Source: Isoetes taiwanensis
Taxonomy: Eukaryota; Streptophyta; Lycopodiopsida; Isoetales; Isoetaceae
DNA: 64,000 nt
Assembly (NCBI GenBank): GCA_021234155.1
Contig: JAJEKV010000059.1
Coordinates: 8,006,779 to 8,070,778 of the forward strand
Direction of reading: 5' to 3'
The position numbers and the translations under genes were made by a program. Below are positions 46,664 to 57,888 of this stretch, in pieces; the first letter of the stretch is position 1, and every line of letters starts with the position of its first letter. The notes under the pieces are model-generated. The model was not told where the DNA came from, did no database searches, and saw only the letters and a list, made by a program, of their open reading frames with translations.

Positions 46664-46998
46664 TGTTTTCGCTATGTGAATCGGAATACAAAGAAATGTA
46701 TATTGATCTAAGGCGCCGGGCTGGCGACTAAATCTCTCAAAGCGAATACGAAATCGAGGCGCCGAATTTTCCTTTTTAAAGGTAGGCAACCGCTGTCGGT
46801 TGTGTTTTCTATGTGATGCGGAATACGCCTTGTCCAAACACTCTGGATAAGTGTATTCTGGAATAGCATTCTTGCACACACACAGCAAATGCTGCACACA
46901 CAATACTATTCCAGAATAGCATTTGTATTCTCGAATATCATTAGTCCAATCGACTTGTGAGTTAGTAACAAGCCCACAATGTTTTGCAGTTGTTTGCC
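46664..46998. promoter_or_regulatory. Divergent promoter region between the methyltransferase and DUF7869-like genes
   Basis: About 335 bp separate the two divergent start codons (46663 on minus, 46999 on plus). The region contains related sites: 'tgtattctggaatagca' at 46851, 'actattccagaatagca' near 46906 and 'tgtattctcgaatatca' near 46925. They share the TATTC-GAATA symmetry of the intronic arrays. This suggests common regulation of both genes, possibly by the ParB-like protein. Promoter function is inferred from position only. Confidence 0.5.
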
Positions 46999-49900
46999 AT
47001 GGTTAACCGCTTCGTGAACAAACTTCCACCACCATTTGTTTGCCCAAGTACCTCTACTTCAGATGGAACACAAGACGGAGATGCTTCTTCAACACCTACC
47101 TCGACAAGGTCTTTGTTGCTTCTCAAAGACACTCCGAGTCCAGTAACTAGTAGACTGCCACCACCTTTCCAACCCTCTCCAAGTCCAAAGGAGGGAAACC
47201 GGCCGCCACCACCTTTCCAACCCTCACCGCTGTAACGTAGCAATCTTCCACCACCATTTGTTCCATCCCCCGACACTACAATGGCTCGACCTCAGCGAAA
47301 TTTTTTGAACAGACTACCTCCGCCGTTTGTTGTTTCTCCATCTTCACTTACACATGCCAGGAATACAGCTCGTTCTGAAGACTGCGAGATTCTCCATCGT
47401 TTCTCCCACCACGATTTCACTACAAATGAAGACGACCCTGCAGCATCTACTCCTCTTCACACAAACGTGGTGACACATGGGTTTGCAGAATTTCAGTCTG
47501 CTATAAGAGAGATGTTTGATCGAACTCCCTGTGAAGACGCTACAACAACTTTCGCTGGCACATCATATGCTGGCCCATCTCCTTCATTCAACACTGCACC
47601 TCCGCCTTTTCCGGGTACAGCTTCACGTGGTTTGTTCTCCTCTACAAGCACACCACTAAGGGCAGAGGAGGTCACCCCCAGAGTAGAACTCTCTTCAGAA
47701 GATGAAGACACCAACGAAGTGCAACGAGATTACACGTTCTCTAGCCAGTCCACCAAAAAATTCAAGGTGGATTATGGTGTGAGAGCATGCTCCTCTGTAA
47801 GAAGAAGAAACCTTATGGACGAGCATAAAATGAGAAGACTTTTAAGAAGTAAATGCTGCTCATTGGGTTGCATCAACAAATTTAACATGTCTAAATTACG
47901 AGCAATTAGAGACAACTACTGCTTCAATGACATTGGCTGACCGTAATGCCTACTTGGTCTATCATGTAAGGCCGCACCGCAAACACCTTCTTGCACTACA
48001 TTAACCGGCCAAGAAGTTTGCCGAAATGCTTTATGGTTGTCCACCGTTTAGGGACTACCAGAATGTCTAGAATACACAAAAGACTGGACAAAAATCCAGC
48101 AATTGATGATCATTGTGGACCAAGAAGAGTTGTAACCATGCATGCCCTTGCTGGCCGTGTCATGGATGGAGAAATATTTTAGAGAAACATGTGAGAAGTC
48201 GCTTCCTAACAAAGAACATGTATCATTTAACCGATAACATCACCAAAAAGATGTTTTTAATGAGTACAAGACTTGCACTCAACAAGACATCTCTTACTCA
48301 CACTTCACCGGACTGTGGAAAAGTGAATTCGGTTTAGTGAAAATTCCCGGGAGACACGTAATGTCCGCTTGCTCAAGGTGTGCGTAATTAAAAAGTCAAA
48401 GAGAAACTGCAAAAAAGACAGAGGTCGAAAAGAAGTAAGCTCATGTTCTTCAATCTCTCACTTGTTTTAAAAAAAAATGCTTTGACCTTATTTCTTCTAC
48501 GATATTGTGCAAATGTAACCTTGCCGACATCGTGAACAACAAGCAAACAGAGATAAGAAAGCTTGCCAAACACGTAAAAAAAAAGCTCTTGAACTTCCAC
48601 CAATATATGTGCTCATTGATTGATGGAATGGACCAAAAAAAAACTACTCTACCACATTTCTTGAACATTCCTAAAGATGTGCCGAGGAATGTTTTGTTAA
48701 GGTCCACCTTGTAGGACCTATGGTCTTCAAAGGAAGTCTAAAGTGCAAAGTATTTTTGACATATCCAAACTTGTATGGTGACCCGAACCTCACAATTACA
48801 ATTCTTAACAAGGTCCCGTGGCGAAAGCAAGAGCAATTACCACCAGTTTTTACCTGCAACTTGACAATACTACAAGGGAGAACAAGAATCAAACACTCTT
48901 TGCATACCGTGCTATGTTAGTGGAGCTAGGGATCTTTAGAAAAGTGAAGCTCGATTTTTTACTTGTAGGCCACACTCATGATCGATTGACCGGATGTTCA
49001 AAGAGATTTTCGTGCGCCTTAAAAGGAAGAAGGCTTTCTCCCTTCCTACATTAGTTCAATTATTGAAGATTCTTACGCCCCACTCCAAGTGATCGATCTT
49101 CTTAAAGAGATCATTGATTTCGTGAGAGTTTGTTTTCTCTCAACGCTCGCATTGCAGAACAAGTCGCGGAACAAGTTGAATGATCTCATCTTTCAACATC
49201 ACATCAAGTTCTACTTGAAGGATGGCCGAGTTTCTTCTGAGGGAAAAAGTATACCACAACTAAGGACCTGAGTCCACAAGAGGGATTACGCTTCCTTAAA
49301 TATATTCCGGACACTTCCTTCATAGAACGTCGTAACAACTTCCTCTTAAAAATCCTAAGGAGTCCAAGCGAAGAAAAGTACCCAGAGTCATCCTTAAAAG
49401 CCATTGAAAATGGAATTTCCTCGTTTTAAGTACTTCTTAGAAGAAGATCGGATGTGGTGGAGTAATTTCTTTCTCGACAGTAAAATTGTTGTGAAAAATA
49501 TAGCTCTAAGACAGGTTGCAAGAACCATTTGGATGGCCTAACACCTTCCATCAACCCCAAAGACCAAGCAGGTCCAAGCAATGCTACATTAGCACCTCGC
49601 AGAGAAGAAGACGAGGATCGAGTCATGTACCTCGGACCAAGACGCAGGTTTGAGCCTCAAGGTAATATCACAGAAATTACCAAGGGTATGCTAATTGCTC
49701 TTCCAACTGAGGAGGATGACAAAGGTCGACCTTTCTGAATAGCAAAAGTGCTTGACACAGTCAAGGAGGAAGGCTTAGTCACTAAACTCAAGATTCATTG
49801 GCTTGCAACACGCCCAGAAAATGCTTTTGAAGGTAGATATGAGTTAGAAATGAGAAGCCAAGGAAAAGGGAGAAAGTCCAAGAAGGTGGGTTGTAGGGAT

Positions 49901-50191
49901 GAGCTGATCCTTAATGACGTGACTATATTGTGCTATGATTTTAAATTGAAATCTGACAATCGTCTACGCCAGAGGACTATCAATTTGCTTAAAAAAGCTT
50001 GTAATTACGAAGAAGAGGATGAAGAAGGTGGTGGCAATGCTACACCATCTGTTGATAGTGATGAGGAAGATAACTCAAGCACTTCCTCTAGTGATAGTGA
50101 AAGAAGTGAAGGTGATGAGGATGGCATAAATGAACATGATGACGTCCTGGATCCCTCCTTCATCACTCCTCATACTTTTGCACATAACTGA
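46999..50191 (+). pseudogene. DUF7869-like putative DDE transposase-related gene, interrupted
   Basis: N-terminal part (46999-47940): low-complexity with repeated 'LPPPF(V/Q)xPS' motifs, an acidic stretch, then a Cys motif 'SKCCSLGCINKFNMSKLRAI'. Middle: 'LADIVNNKQTEIRKLAKHVK', 'LIDGMDQKKTTLPHFL' (48618-48665), 'VGPMVFKGSLKCKVFLTYPN', 'YLQLDNTTRENKNQ' (48850-48890) and 'FLLVGHTHD' (48956-48985). The order DGMDQxKT, LQLDNxxRENKN, VGHTHxxID is that of DUF7869 proteins, whose spaced acidic residues suggest an RNase H-fold nuclease. C-terminal part (49570-50191): 'GNITEITKGMLIALPTEEDD', 'IAKVLDTVKEEG' and an acidic tail. Lesions: TAA at 47233, frameshift near 47928, several breaks at 47950-48500, and TGA at 49736 where Trp is expected ('RPF*IAKVLD'). 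Confidence 0.7.
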
Positions 50192-51124
50192 GTCTTAGAA
50201 AAAGACTGTAAATTTTGCATGTGAATATGAAGATTCTATCTTCAAATTTTGAGAATACTACAGTTTCAGTTACGGACTAACTTCAATTTTTTGTTAAATA
50301 TTTTATCCTCTGAAATTAGGGTTTCTCTCGTAAAATATACTTCAAGAACATTCTATTTGCTAAGAAAAATGACACTTTAAAAAAGTCAATTCTTTCATTG
50401 CACAAAAAAATTAGTCACTTTTGGGGGGGGTCAAAATAGAATTTCATGCATCTTTTTTTTTAACCTCGTTTTACCCCCTTTTGTAAAAAAAAAGGGAATC
50501 TTTGAGGAATATTCCTTTCGCTCTCGTTTCGATGATTTGCTCCCGTTTAATATGCAACTTTGTTAGCAGCAAATGGTTAAACAGGACAAGAAAGGGAGCA
50601 CCGAGAGCAACTAGAGATGGAGGGGACAGGATCCTAATTCGCCACCCCAAACCGCCAAACCACAATTCCAAGATCCGAGAACACTTCTGCTGGCTGAAGA
50701 TCAAAGGATGAGGCTCAGTAGTAGATAGGTTCCATCCCAAAATCCGTCGAGACTTCAAGAAGGAAAAGATTTCTATCAAATCTGTTGCCCACAGCAAGAA
50801 ATGATTGGGAGTTGTGCGCTGCTACTCTGAGGGAGCCGATTCTGTCAAAGCAAATGATGCTGAGAAAGTACTTGTTAAAAAATTCAAGATCTAACATGGA
50901 AAAACCTATTCTAGAATGAGATTCAACAGCCAAATTGACAAGATTTTCAATAGCCTAGATGGTTTTCTCATGCCCTTGGGGGGTGCCCACAAAACCCAGT
51001 CCTTGGAGAATAGCTTCGAGCAAAGCCTCATCCATCAGGGCCGAGTGGTGCACAGATCCCAAGGCACCTGAGAAAGGTGTTGTAGTACATCCCTCCCGTC
51101 CACCCGCCTCTATGTCCCTAATTT
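50192..51124. other. Stretch without a clear gene
   Basis: AT-rich to 50480, with a G8 run near 50427. Minus-strand frames at 50933-50715 and 50797-50471 (108 codons) have no recognised motif, though their position downstream of the hAT-like fragment on the same strand makes a decayed 3' part of that gene possible. Confidence 0.5.
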
Positions 51125-51910
51125 CTACTCTAGTCTACTACTTTTGTTGATACAACTTTTGCATTCCAAAAGGTCAAAATAGAGAGGAAAATGGCAAAAA
51201 CCCCTATGGCGGCGGTGAACCAAGACAATACTTCCAATGTTCATGCAACTAATTAGCCCTTTGCAAATATTTTTTTGGAAGTCTAATGCTCGGGCAAGGT
51301 CAGTTCCATCCACACATCGTTGCAAATGCAAACCTCTAAACGTGTCACCTTTTACAGCACCTCGAAGCTTTGCTAAATGGTTTTCCGTCCTGCAGCAATA
51401 ATCTGGGATTCTTGGGTATCCCTTGCTATCCATCCGGCTACCATTAAGATCAAGTGGTTGATCTACTAAAAAGTCTTCTTCTATGTCTGCAATTGTATGA
51501 TTGGCTAAGCTTCCAAACAACTGTGACATCCATAATTAGCTTCTGATAATAACAACTTAGAGTTGTCATATGGCCCAAAATTTGCGAAAAAATCTAGAAC
51601 ATAAATAACTTCAAAACTGGACAACTCATAATACAGATTCATCTTTCCTTCATTTTTTAAGGCCTGAAGAACATGCTCTAAGTTTACAAAGAGTTTTCTG
51701 ATAGCTTCATGACGGCTAAGCCAACGTGTGCCCTGAATTTTGATCAGTCTACTAACATCCTGACCAAGTTCTTTTTCTGCCACTACAACATGATTCAGAG
51801 GCTTTGAGCTTTTGCTAAAAAAGGCAAACATTTTGTTAACCAAGGCATCGATCTTGTTGCAAACTTGTTTATACTCTACTAGTTCTCCTACATCTTCCAC
51901 GCAAAGATTT
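51125..51910 (-). pseudogene. hAT / ZNF862-like gene, C-terminal part
   Basis: Read from 51910 downwards: 'CVEDVGELVEYKQVCNKI', 'DALVNKMFAFFSKSSK', 'QGTRWLSRHEAIRKLFVNLE' and 'YVLDFFANFG'. The TRWLSRxxAI motif is the hallmark that follows the HCxAHR segment in ZNF862-like hAT relatives. After a break near 51510 another frame gives 'LFGSLANHTIADIEEDFLV', 'TFRGLHLQRCVDGTDLARAL' and a stop at 51125. The first codons, 'aaatctttgcgtggaagatg', repeat the end of the exon at 18384-18399, so this part originally followed directly on 'HRTNLCVE' before the LINE inserted and the region was inverted. Confidence 0.8.
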
Positions 51911-53709
51911 TTTTTTTTTTGAAGGATCAAATTAACTATTAATAATATGGAGTAAAATACAGGAAGAGCGACACAAGGGAGCTCCTGCCCGAGCAAACGC
52001 TCGCGGGAGGACCCAGACTGCACGCACACCTAACTACGACTCAGCCAACAAACCTGCCACTGCCATCTACAATGAGGAGGATCCTTTCCCAGATAGCCGC
52101 CTTGAACTGCTCTTTCCGAGGGGACGCCAGGTAAGAAAGGTATAATTTGTACCTCAACTGAGGGATCAGAGCACCAGGTGGCATCTCTTCATTTCTGAAC
52201 ACCTTCATGCGTCGCCGCTTCCATATGAGCCACAGAAGCCAGGCCTTGCACAAATGGAAGGCCAGACTCTGTGCCTGGGACCACCTACTGGGATACATTC
52301 CCAAGAGAACTTCTTGACAACGGAGAGAGGTGTGAAGGAGGCGCTGAGCCCACTGCCATGCGGGCTGAACCTCTACGCAGAGAAACATACAGTGTTCCAA
52401 AGTCTCGGTATAGGCACCACACATTGGACACAAGTCATTGATCCTCGGACTTATCCTGTGAACCCATGTATTCACCCTCAGGGATCGGTGCACTATCTGC
52501 CACAACAACACTCGAGCCTTGGGGGGCGAGATTGGATTCCACACCCACCTCCAGATTTTGCCCCAGTCGTCTCCCGGCACCTGAAGACTCCAGCCGTCCG
52601 AGGGGGCAGCTCGTCCTGAATTGCGAGAAGCCCATAGCAGGATTTCACGAAATTTGAGGGGTCAACCTTTGGGTGACACCGTCATACTCGACCCATCCCC
52701 TGCGGAGAGTTCAGTGGAAGAGTATTAGCCACTTGCGCCCAGATAGCACAATCTCGTTCCTGAAGCCGAAACCTGTGACGAAAAAGCTGCCAGGGCGTCA
52801 GCTGCCCGTCAACATACCAATCCCCCACTGTCAAGACCCCACGCTGAGTCCACCTGCACTGCACTCGAGGATCCACGGATGCTGCCAACACCGAAGGTGA
52901 CGTACCTGGGCCGAGAGGGATCCACCATGGCGATGACTCCAACTGGACACAGCTCGAGGCGTCAATTGCAAATAGCGGGCGGACTTGCTTCCAGGCTCGT
53001 AGGAGCCCCTTCAGAAAGGGAGAGGCACTAACATATGGCCTGATATCCACAAATAACGCCCAAGGAAGCCGCGCAGGCACAGACAGCTTATGGAAAACTA
53101 TCGAATGCGACAGCGACTGATGCAGCAAAACCATGCCAGGCGAGTCGAGTGCATTCTCGAGAACCGCAAAAATGAACTTGGAGATCAGGACCTTGCTGTG
53201 AAGAGAGAGATCTAGAATGCCCAGGCCACCCCCAGCTTTAGACCGCACACATTTCCGCCACGCGACCTTGACGACCGCCCCTTCCTCATTACCTCCCCAG
53301 ATGAAGTTACGGATCATGGAGGAAATCTCCTGGGTCTTGCTTTCCGGCGCCAGGATGATAGATGCTATATAAACATGTGTTGAGCATAAAACGGACTTCG
53401 CTACTGTGATCCTGCCGGCCATGGAAAGTTTCCCCCCCTTCCACCAATTAAGGTGCCGACGCAATCCTACCAGAATGTCTTCCCAAATACCAGCCGTCGA
53501 AATGTCGATGCCGAACGGGATACCTAAAAGCCTAGAGCATGTGCCCTGTGCCTGCACTCGCCAAGGAAATTGGGACAAAACTGCGGGCATGGGCGCTGCT
53601 GAAGGCCACAATGCCGAGCACTTCATCCAATTCATTAGGCAGCTTGAGGCAATCGAGAAGGCGTCCAGAAGCTCCTTCGTGTTTAATAAATTCCTTTCAT
53701 CAGCCAACG
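51908..53709 (-). mobile_element. LINE family B, 3' half with zf-RVT domain and poly(A)
   Basis: The minus-strand frame of 341 codons (53707-52682) starts at 'ADERNLLNTKELLDAFSIAS', right after the YADD position, and continues through the RT connection. It is followed by 'ISPPKARVLLWQIVHRSLRV', 'CPMCGAYTETLEHCMFLC' (zinc-binding zf-RVT domain, about 52455-52400) and a stop at 52041. The 3' UTR ends in A13 (T run 51908-51920). It is better preserved than the D1 copy. It is the missing continuation of 33173-34068. Confidence 0.92.
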
Positions 53710-53990
53710 GCGTCTGCTAGCGACACAGGTCTACTTGCTTGGTTAAATCATTTTGTTGTTTCTGTTATTCTATTTCATAGCTGCCGCCTATGAATCCAGC
53801 ACAGCAAAATAAGTGTTGAATCGATCCCTCAGTACAACTAGCTGCGCCTGCCCAGGCTTTCTTCAACGGCATCGGCTGGCGGCACAGGTCTGATTGCTTG
53901 GTTAAATCTTTTTGTTCTTCCTCTTACCCCCTTTCATATCTGCCGCCTGTGAATCCAGCACAACAAAATAAGTGCTAAATTGATCCCTGA
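53706..53990. repeat. Two-copy tandem repeat, about 160 bp
   Basis: Two units start 'caacggcNtcNgctNgcg' (53705 and 53865) and share 'cacaggtctNNttgcttggtt', 'aaatcNttttgttNttNctN', 'gccgcctNtgaatccagcac' and 'aaaataagtgNtNaatNgat'. The left unit abuts the inversion breakpoint at 53709. Confidence 0.85.
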
Positions 53991-54179
53991 TTATAGCTCC
54001 CTGTACCCATGATAAATCCCATCACCTTGGCTCAGCAACCCGCACCCTGCCCCATAAATTCCCTTGATTGCTCTTTGATTGCTCTGTAACTTCCCTTGAT
54101 TGTATAAATCCAGTCCACCTGTCCTGATATCTGCTCAATAACTGCCCATGTTTCCATCCAGCTATAATTACACTTGAAT

Positions 54180-55320
54180 TAGGACCCATTTAGATCCAAG
54201 AAGGGAACCCCGGGATAGCAAGTAGCGGGCTCGCTTGGCACAGCTTCCACGCTATGACCAGACGGACTCGAGATAAAACCTAGTGCATCCGGCGAGGACC
54301 TTCTACGGCGGTTCACGGAAATTCGAGACAAATTGAGCCCGCGGCTCTCACCATCGAACATGATACGTTATCGCCTGCCTTGGAACAGGACAATGTTTGC
54401 CCCTCACCGCATCATGGAAGGTAAGCAATTCCTTCGAATCGATTATGCTTTCTTCAAGACTTCTGCCCGAATTGCCCTACTGAGCCCGCCACCCTCTCCC
54501 CAGGCGGGTCTTGATGCGATTACAGGCTGACCTAGGCCCGGATAGGCGCAATGCCGCAGTGCCGGTCCTGAGTTGATCTTGAGCGGGCGTGTGTGCGGAT
54601 GCCATGACTCACGAGTCGACCTCATGCAAGGATACCATAATGGCGATGTCGGATACCTCCAGTTCAGCGACCCGATTCTCATAGGCAAGGGGGGCAGGTT
54701 CCACCTCCCATAGATGATCTCGAGCAAGGTAGAGGCCTGAATCTGCGCATAGTGGGGCTATCTGAAACAGATTCTTGCTCAGAAGTTGCGCAAGCTATGA
54801 TTTTTTTCACAGATATTATGCACATTCAGCAGCCTAGTATCGCCATAGCCCGGCGAGTTGGGGTCCAAAGACCGGATCGACCTCGTCATATGGTCGTGCG
54901 CTTTAGTACCTCTCAGGACAGACTGTATGTGCTCCAGCATGGCAGCCATTTGAAGAATACTAGTTTCTCTGTTCAGGAGGATCTCTCCCCGGTACAGTTG
55001 ACTAGGCGATGGGGGGAGTTGTGTAAAGTCCGAGAGGCTCGCCTGCAGAATAAGTGGGCCGTGTATAGGGAAGGCACGGCTATCATTCGCGACCAGTGGC
55101 CTACGAACCCCTGGTTGGGATATTCATAGTGCTTTCAGCACACATTAGTTTCTTCTGCTATTTCTTTGGTATTTTGTCACGGGGCTTAGTCCCCATATTG
55201 TGTTTTGTTTGGCCTTAGGCCTTGTGTTTTGTTGGGGGCTCATGCCCTCCTCCTTTGTTCTGGTCCCATAACCGGATTGGGTTCTCGTGGACGATAAAAA
55301 CTCTTATCTTATCTTATCTT
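54180..55320 (+). mobile_element. L1-type ORF1 (RRM) segment with its own LINE 3' end
   Basis: The frame at about 54731-55127 reads 'RGLNLRIVGLSETDSCSEV' (RNP2-like 'LRIVGL'), 'IARRVGVQRPDRPRHMVVRF', 'SFSVQEDLSPVQLTRRWGEL', 'CKVREARLQNKWAVYREGTA' and 'IIRDQW'. This matches the RRM and C-terminal domain of L1 ORF1 proteins, which coat LINE RNA. The stop is followed by a 3' UTR and 'gtggacgataaaaa' with (CTTAT)n at 55301-55320, the family A terminus. No endonuclease or RT lies between ORF1 and the 3' end, so this is a deletion derivative. The same order is seen at 1740-2120. Upstream sequence from 54180 may be the ORF1 N-terminus but is less certain. Confidence 0.75.
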
Positions 55321-55329
55321 CATAGACAA

Positions 55330-57880
55330 AGAACATTAAATCAAAGGTTTATGATGTCAAATTTTTGGCAACTCATTTTAAAATTGCTATTGCAATGCCA
55401 TACTGAAGCTGTACATGAATAGCCTTAGCTTTCAAATCCTATTAAATAGAAAGAACGGTAGAGAACCTTCAATTTGATTGTTTGAAAAAGGGTTTGATGT
55501 CTAATGAATAAGAAATACAATTTGATCTTATGTTGAATTCAAAAATTTACGCATAAGATACAATTTAATTCTTGCAAGAATCATAATGGATTTCCCATAC
55601 AACGTGGTTTGCTTTAATAAACTTAGTGCCAACCTTCTCCTTACTTCTCCTTTCCAAAGCCAAGAAGAACATTGTACAGTATACCTTGTCTAATTATTCA
55701 ATATATTTGACATAGATTATCAAACATGTATATGAACGTTTCCTTGTTCCTTTGGTGTCATGCAACTTCTAGAAAGAAGTGTGGTACCTTTAATGCTGCT
55801 GATAACTAAAGAAATGGCATGTCAAATGTATTTTGACGAATGTTCTAACAAATACTCTATAAATCGTCAAAATTATCACCCTTCCTTCATTAGAATTTTC
55901 GTCACATTATTCGTCAGTCATAATCGTGAGAAGTTGCGTCAAATTTTTTGTTAACTTATATGTTTCCATCAGATCTTTTGTCAGCAACTTTATGCATCAC
56001 ATTTTGCATCAAATTTATCGTCAAAATTTGCATCAGAATATCGATCAAAATATTGGTCAAGGGCTCACTAGAAAAAACTAAAAAAAAAAAATTGACGCAT
56101 CCTTGTAGTTCATGACATCATCTTGCAAAATAACCATAGTATAATAGTAATAAGCAAGAGAAATCTATTTTCAAGGTAAAATAATTTTATATAATTGTTG
56201 GCCAAGGGTCTAGAAGGAATGAAAGACTGGACCAATGGCATCTGAAAAACTCCTGTATGCGTGTGTCTATCTATGTACTACAATTGAGGAATGGCCTTGA
56301 CTAATGATGTAAGGCTTGGCACTATCCTCTTAAATATTGAATGGTCAAAGCCAAGGGTGAAACAAAATGATTCATAGACTTATGAAAGGCAATTTGCCTT
56401 TTATTGTGGAGGAGGCGAGGTAGCTGGTATAAAGTTTGAAACTGATATTATTTGAAGTCGGATGAAATAGAAAATCAATAATATAAGTGAATTGAATTGA
56501 ATTGAAAATGAACAGAAGGCCTCCAAAGGATTTGAAGTTGGATAAAATTGAAGATGCAAAACTTGAAAATGAGTGGGGCGGCTAGGCCTCCAAAAGTCCT
56601 ATAGGGTTTGAAGTCGGATGAAACTGAAGGTCCAACAAATTGAATTGAAAATTAGCAAGAGGCTTATGTATATTTAGAAAGGACAAAATTTGATAAGCCC
56701 AACTAAAATGGATTGACCATGGTTAAATTTAGCCGGCTACAAAAATTGCTTATATGTGGACTGATGCAGAGCCCGAAGTTGTCCGACGTAGAGATGACGT
56801 ATCTAATTAAAAAAAAAAAAAAAAAAAAAACAACCCGGCACAAGAAAAAATCCAGCCCCACGAGGGCCTCGTGTGAAGGGGCGGTATTTCAGCTCTTGCA
56901 AGCTTGGAGAAGAAGAGAGAAACAAAAGAAGAGTAACGATGAGCAATCTGCTGCTACACTGCTTAAAGAAACTGCATCTGCTTTCAAAATTTGATGAAAT
57001 CTGCAATAATTAGCACAATAACAGTGGGTTCCAAGGGGATTTGATATTGAGGTGAAAATGACAATTTCTAAAACCATAGACCATATCCTTAAAACAATTG
57101 AATGGGTTGTTATAAAAAAAAAAAAACCATAGATTTAAGATAAAAAATAATCACATTAGCTCATTGAATGTATTGGTCAAAGTAGTCTTATTAGGACATT
57201 GAGTTATTTTGGTAGAGGTTCGAGCACTCGTACTAGGCGAAGCCGTATAGAGGTTCCATATACCATCAAACAGAGGCCTTAACATACAGTCTGGGTCGTA
57301 GGATGGATGGATCCGATGATGGAGGTCGTCCAGGATGCATCTCGTTTAGAATATGTATATGGCTTCTATATACCATCAAACAGAGGCCTTAACATACAGT
57401 CTGGCATTAGAGGAAAATCGAGATCAGCTTTTGTCCCTATAAGGGAAATGCCACGTCATTTTTTCCCATTTTCCATGTCATCCTTCTTATGTAGTTAATG
57501 CAAAATAAATACCATTTTTTACTCAACAACTCAACAACCTATGTATTTAATATACCTAACTAAATCCATTTATTTAATGCTTTTTGTTAACCCTCTTCGT
57601 AAAGGACACATTAATATCTACGTTTGCTAGAAATATCAAAGCTATGAGACCTCGATTTCTATCTATCCATGAATTGCCTTTGCGCTAAAGCACAATTGTC
57701 TCTCAAATTCGAATTCAAAATTGCTCTTCTAAATTTGAACCTCCAAAAAACGAAATACAAACATGGCGCCGAGCCTCCAAAACCGGAATTCAAATATGGC
57801 GCCTCCCTGGTTGCATGGAATTTTGAAGGTTCAACTCCTTCGATTGAAAGCTTTCCATTCTATTCTAACTCAAGTTCATG
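55330..57880. other. AT-rich intergenic stretch with several local repeats
   Basis: No gene recognised. At 55850-56060 variants of 'tcgtcaaaatt' and 'ttgcatcaaa' recur irregularly. At 56450-56660 three imperfect units start 'ttgaagtNggataaaNttga'. At 57257-57294 and 57366-57404 the phrase 'ataccatcaaacagaggcct' plus 'taacatacagtctgg' is repeated about 110 bp apart. Confidence 0.65.
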
Positions 57881-57888
57881 TTTTCACA

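Noticed and set aside
55850-56080. Irregular 'gtcaaaatt' repeats ending at 'cactagaaaaaac' as subterminal repeats of a DNA transposon
   Set aside because: The orientation of the putative terminus does not match the side on which the repeats lie, and no second end was found.
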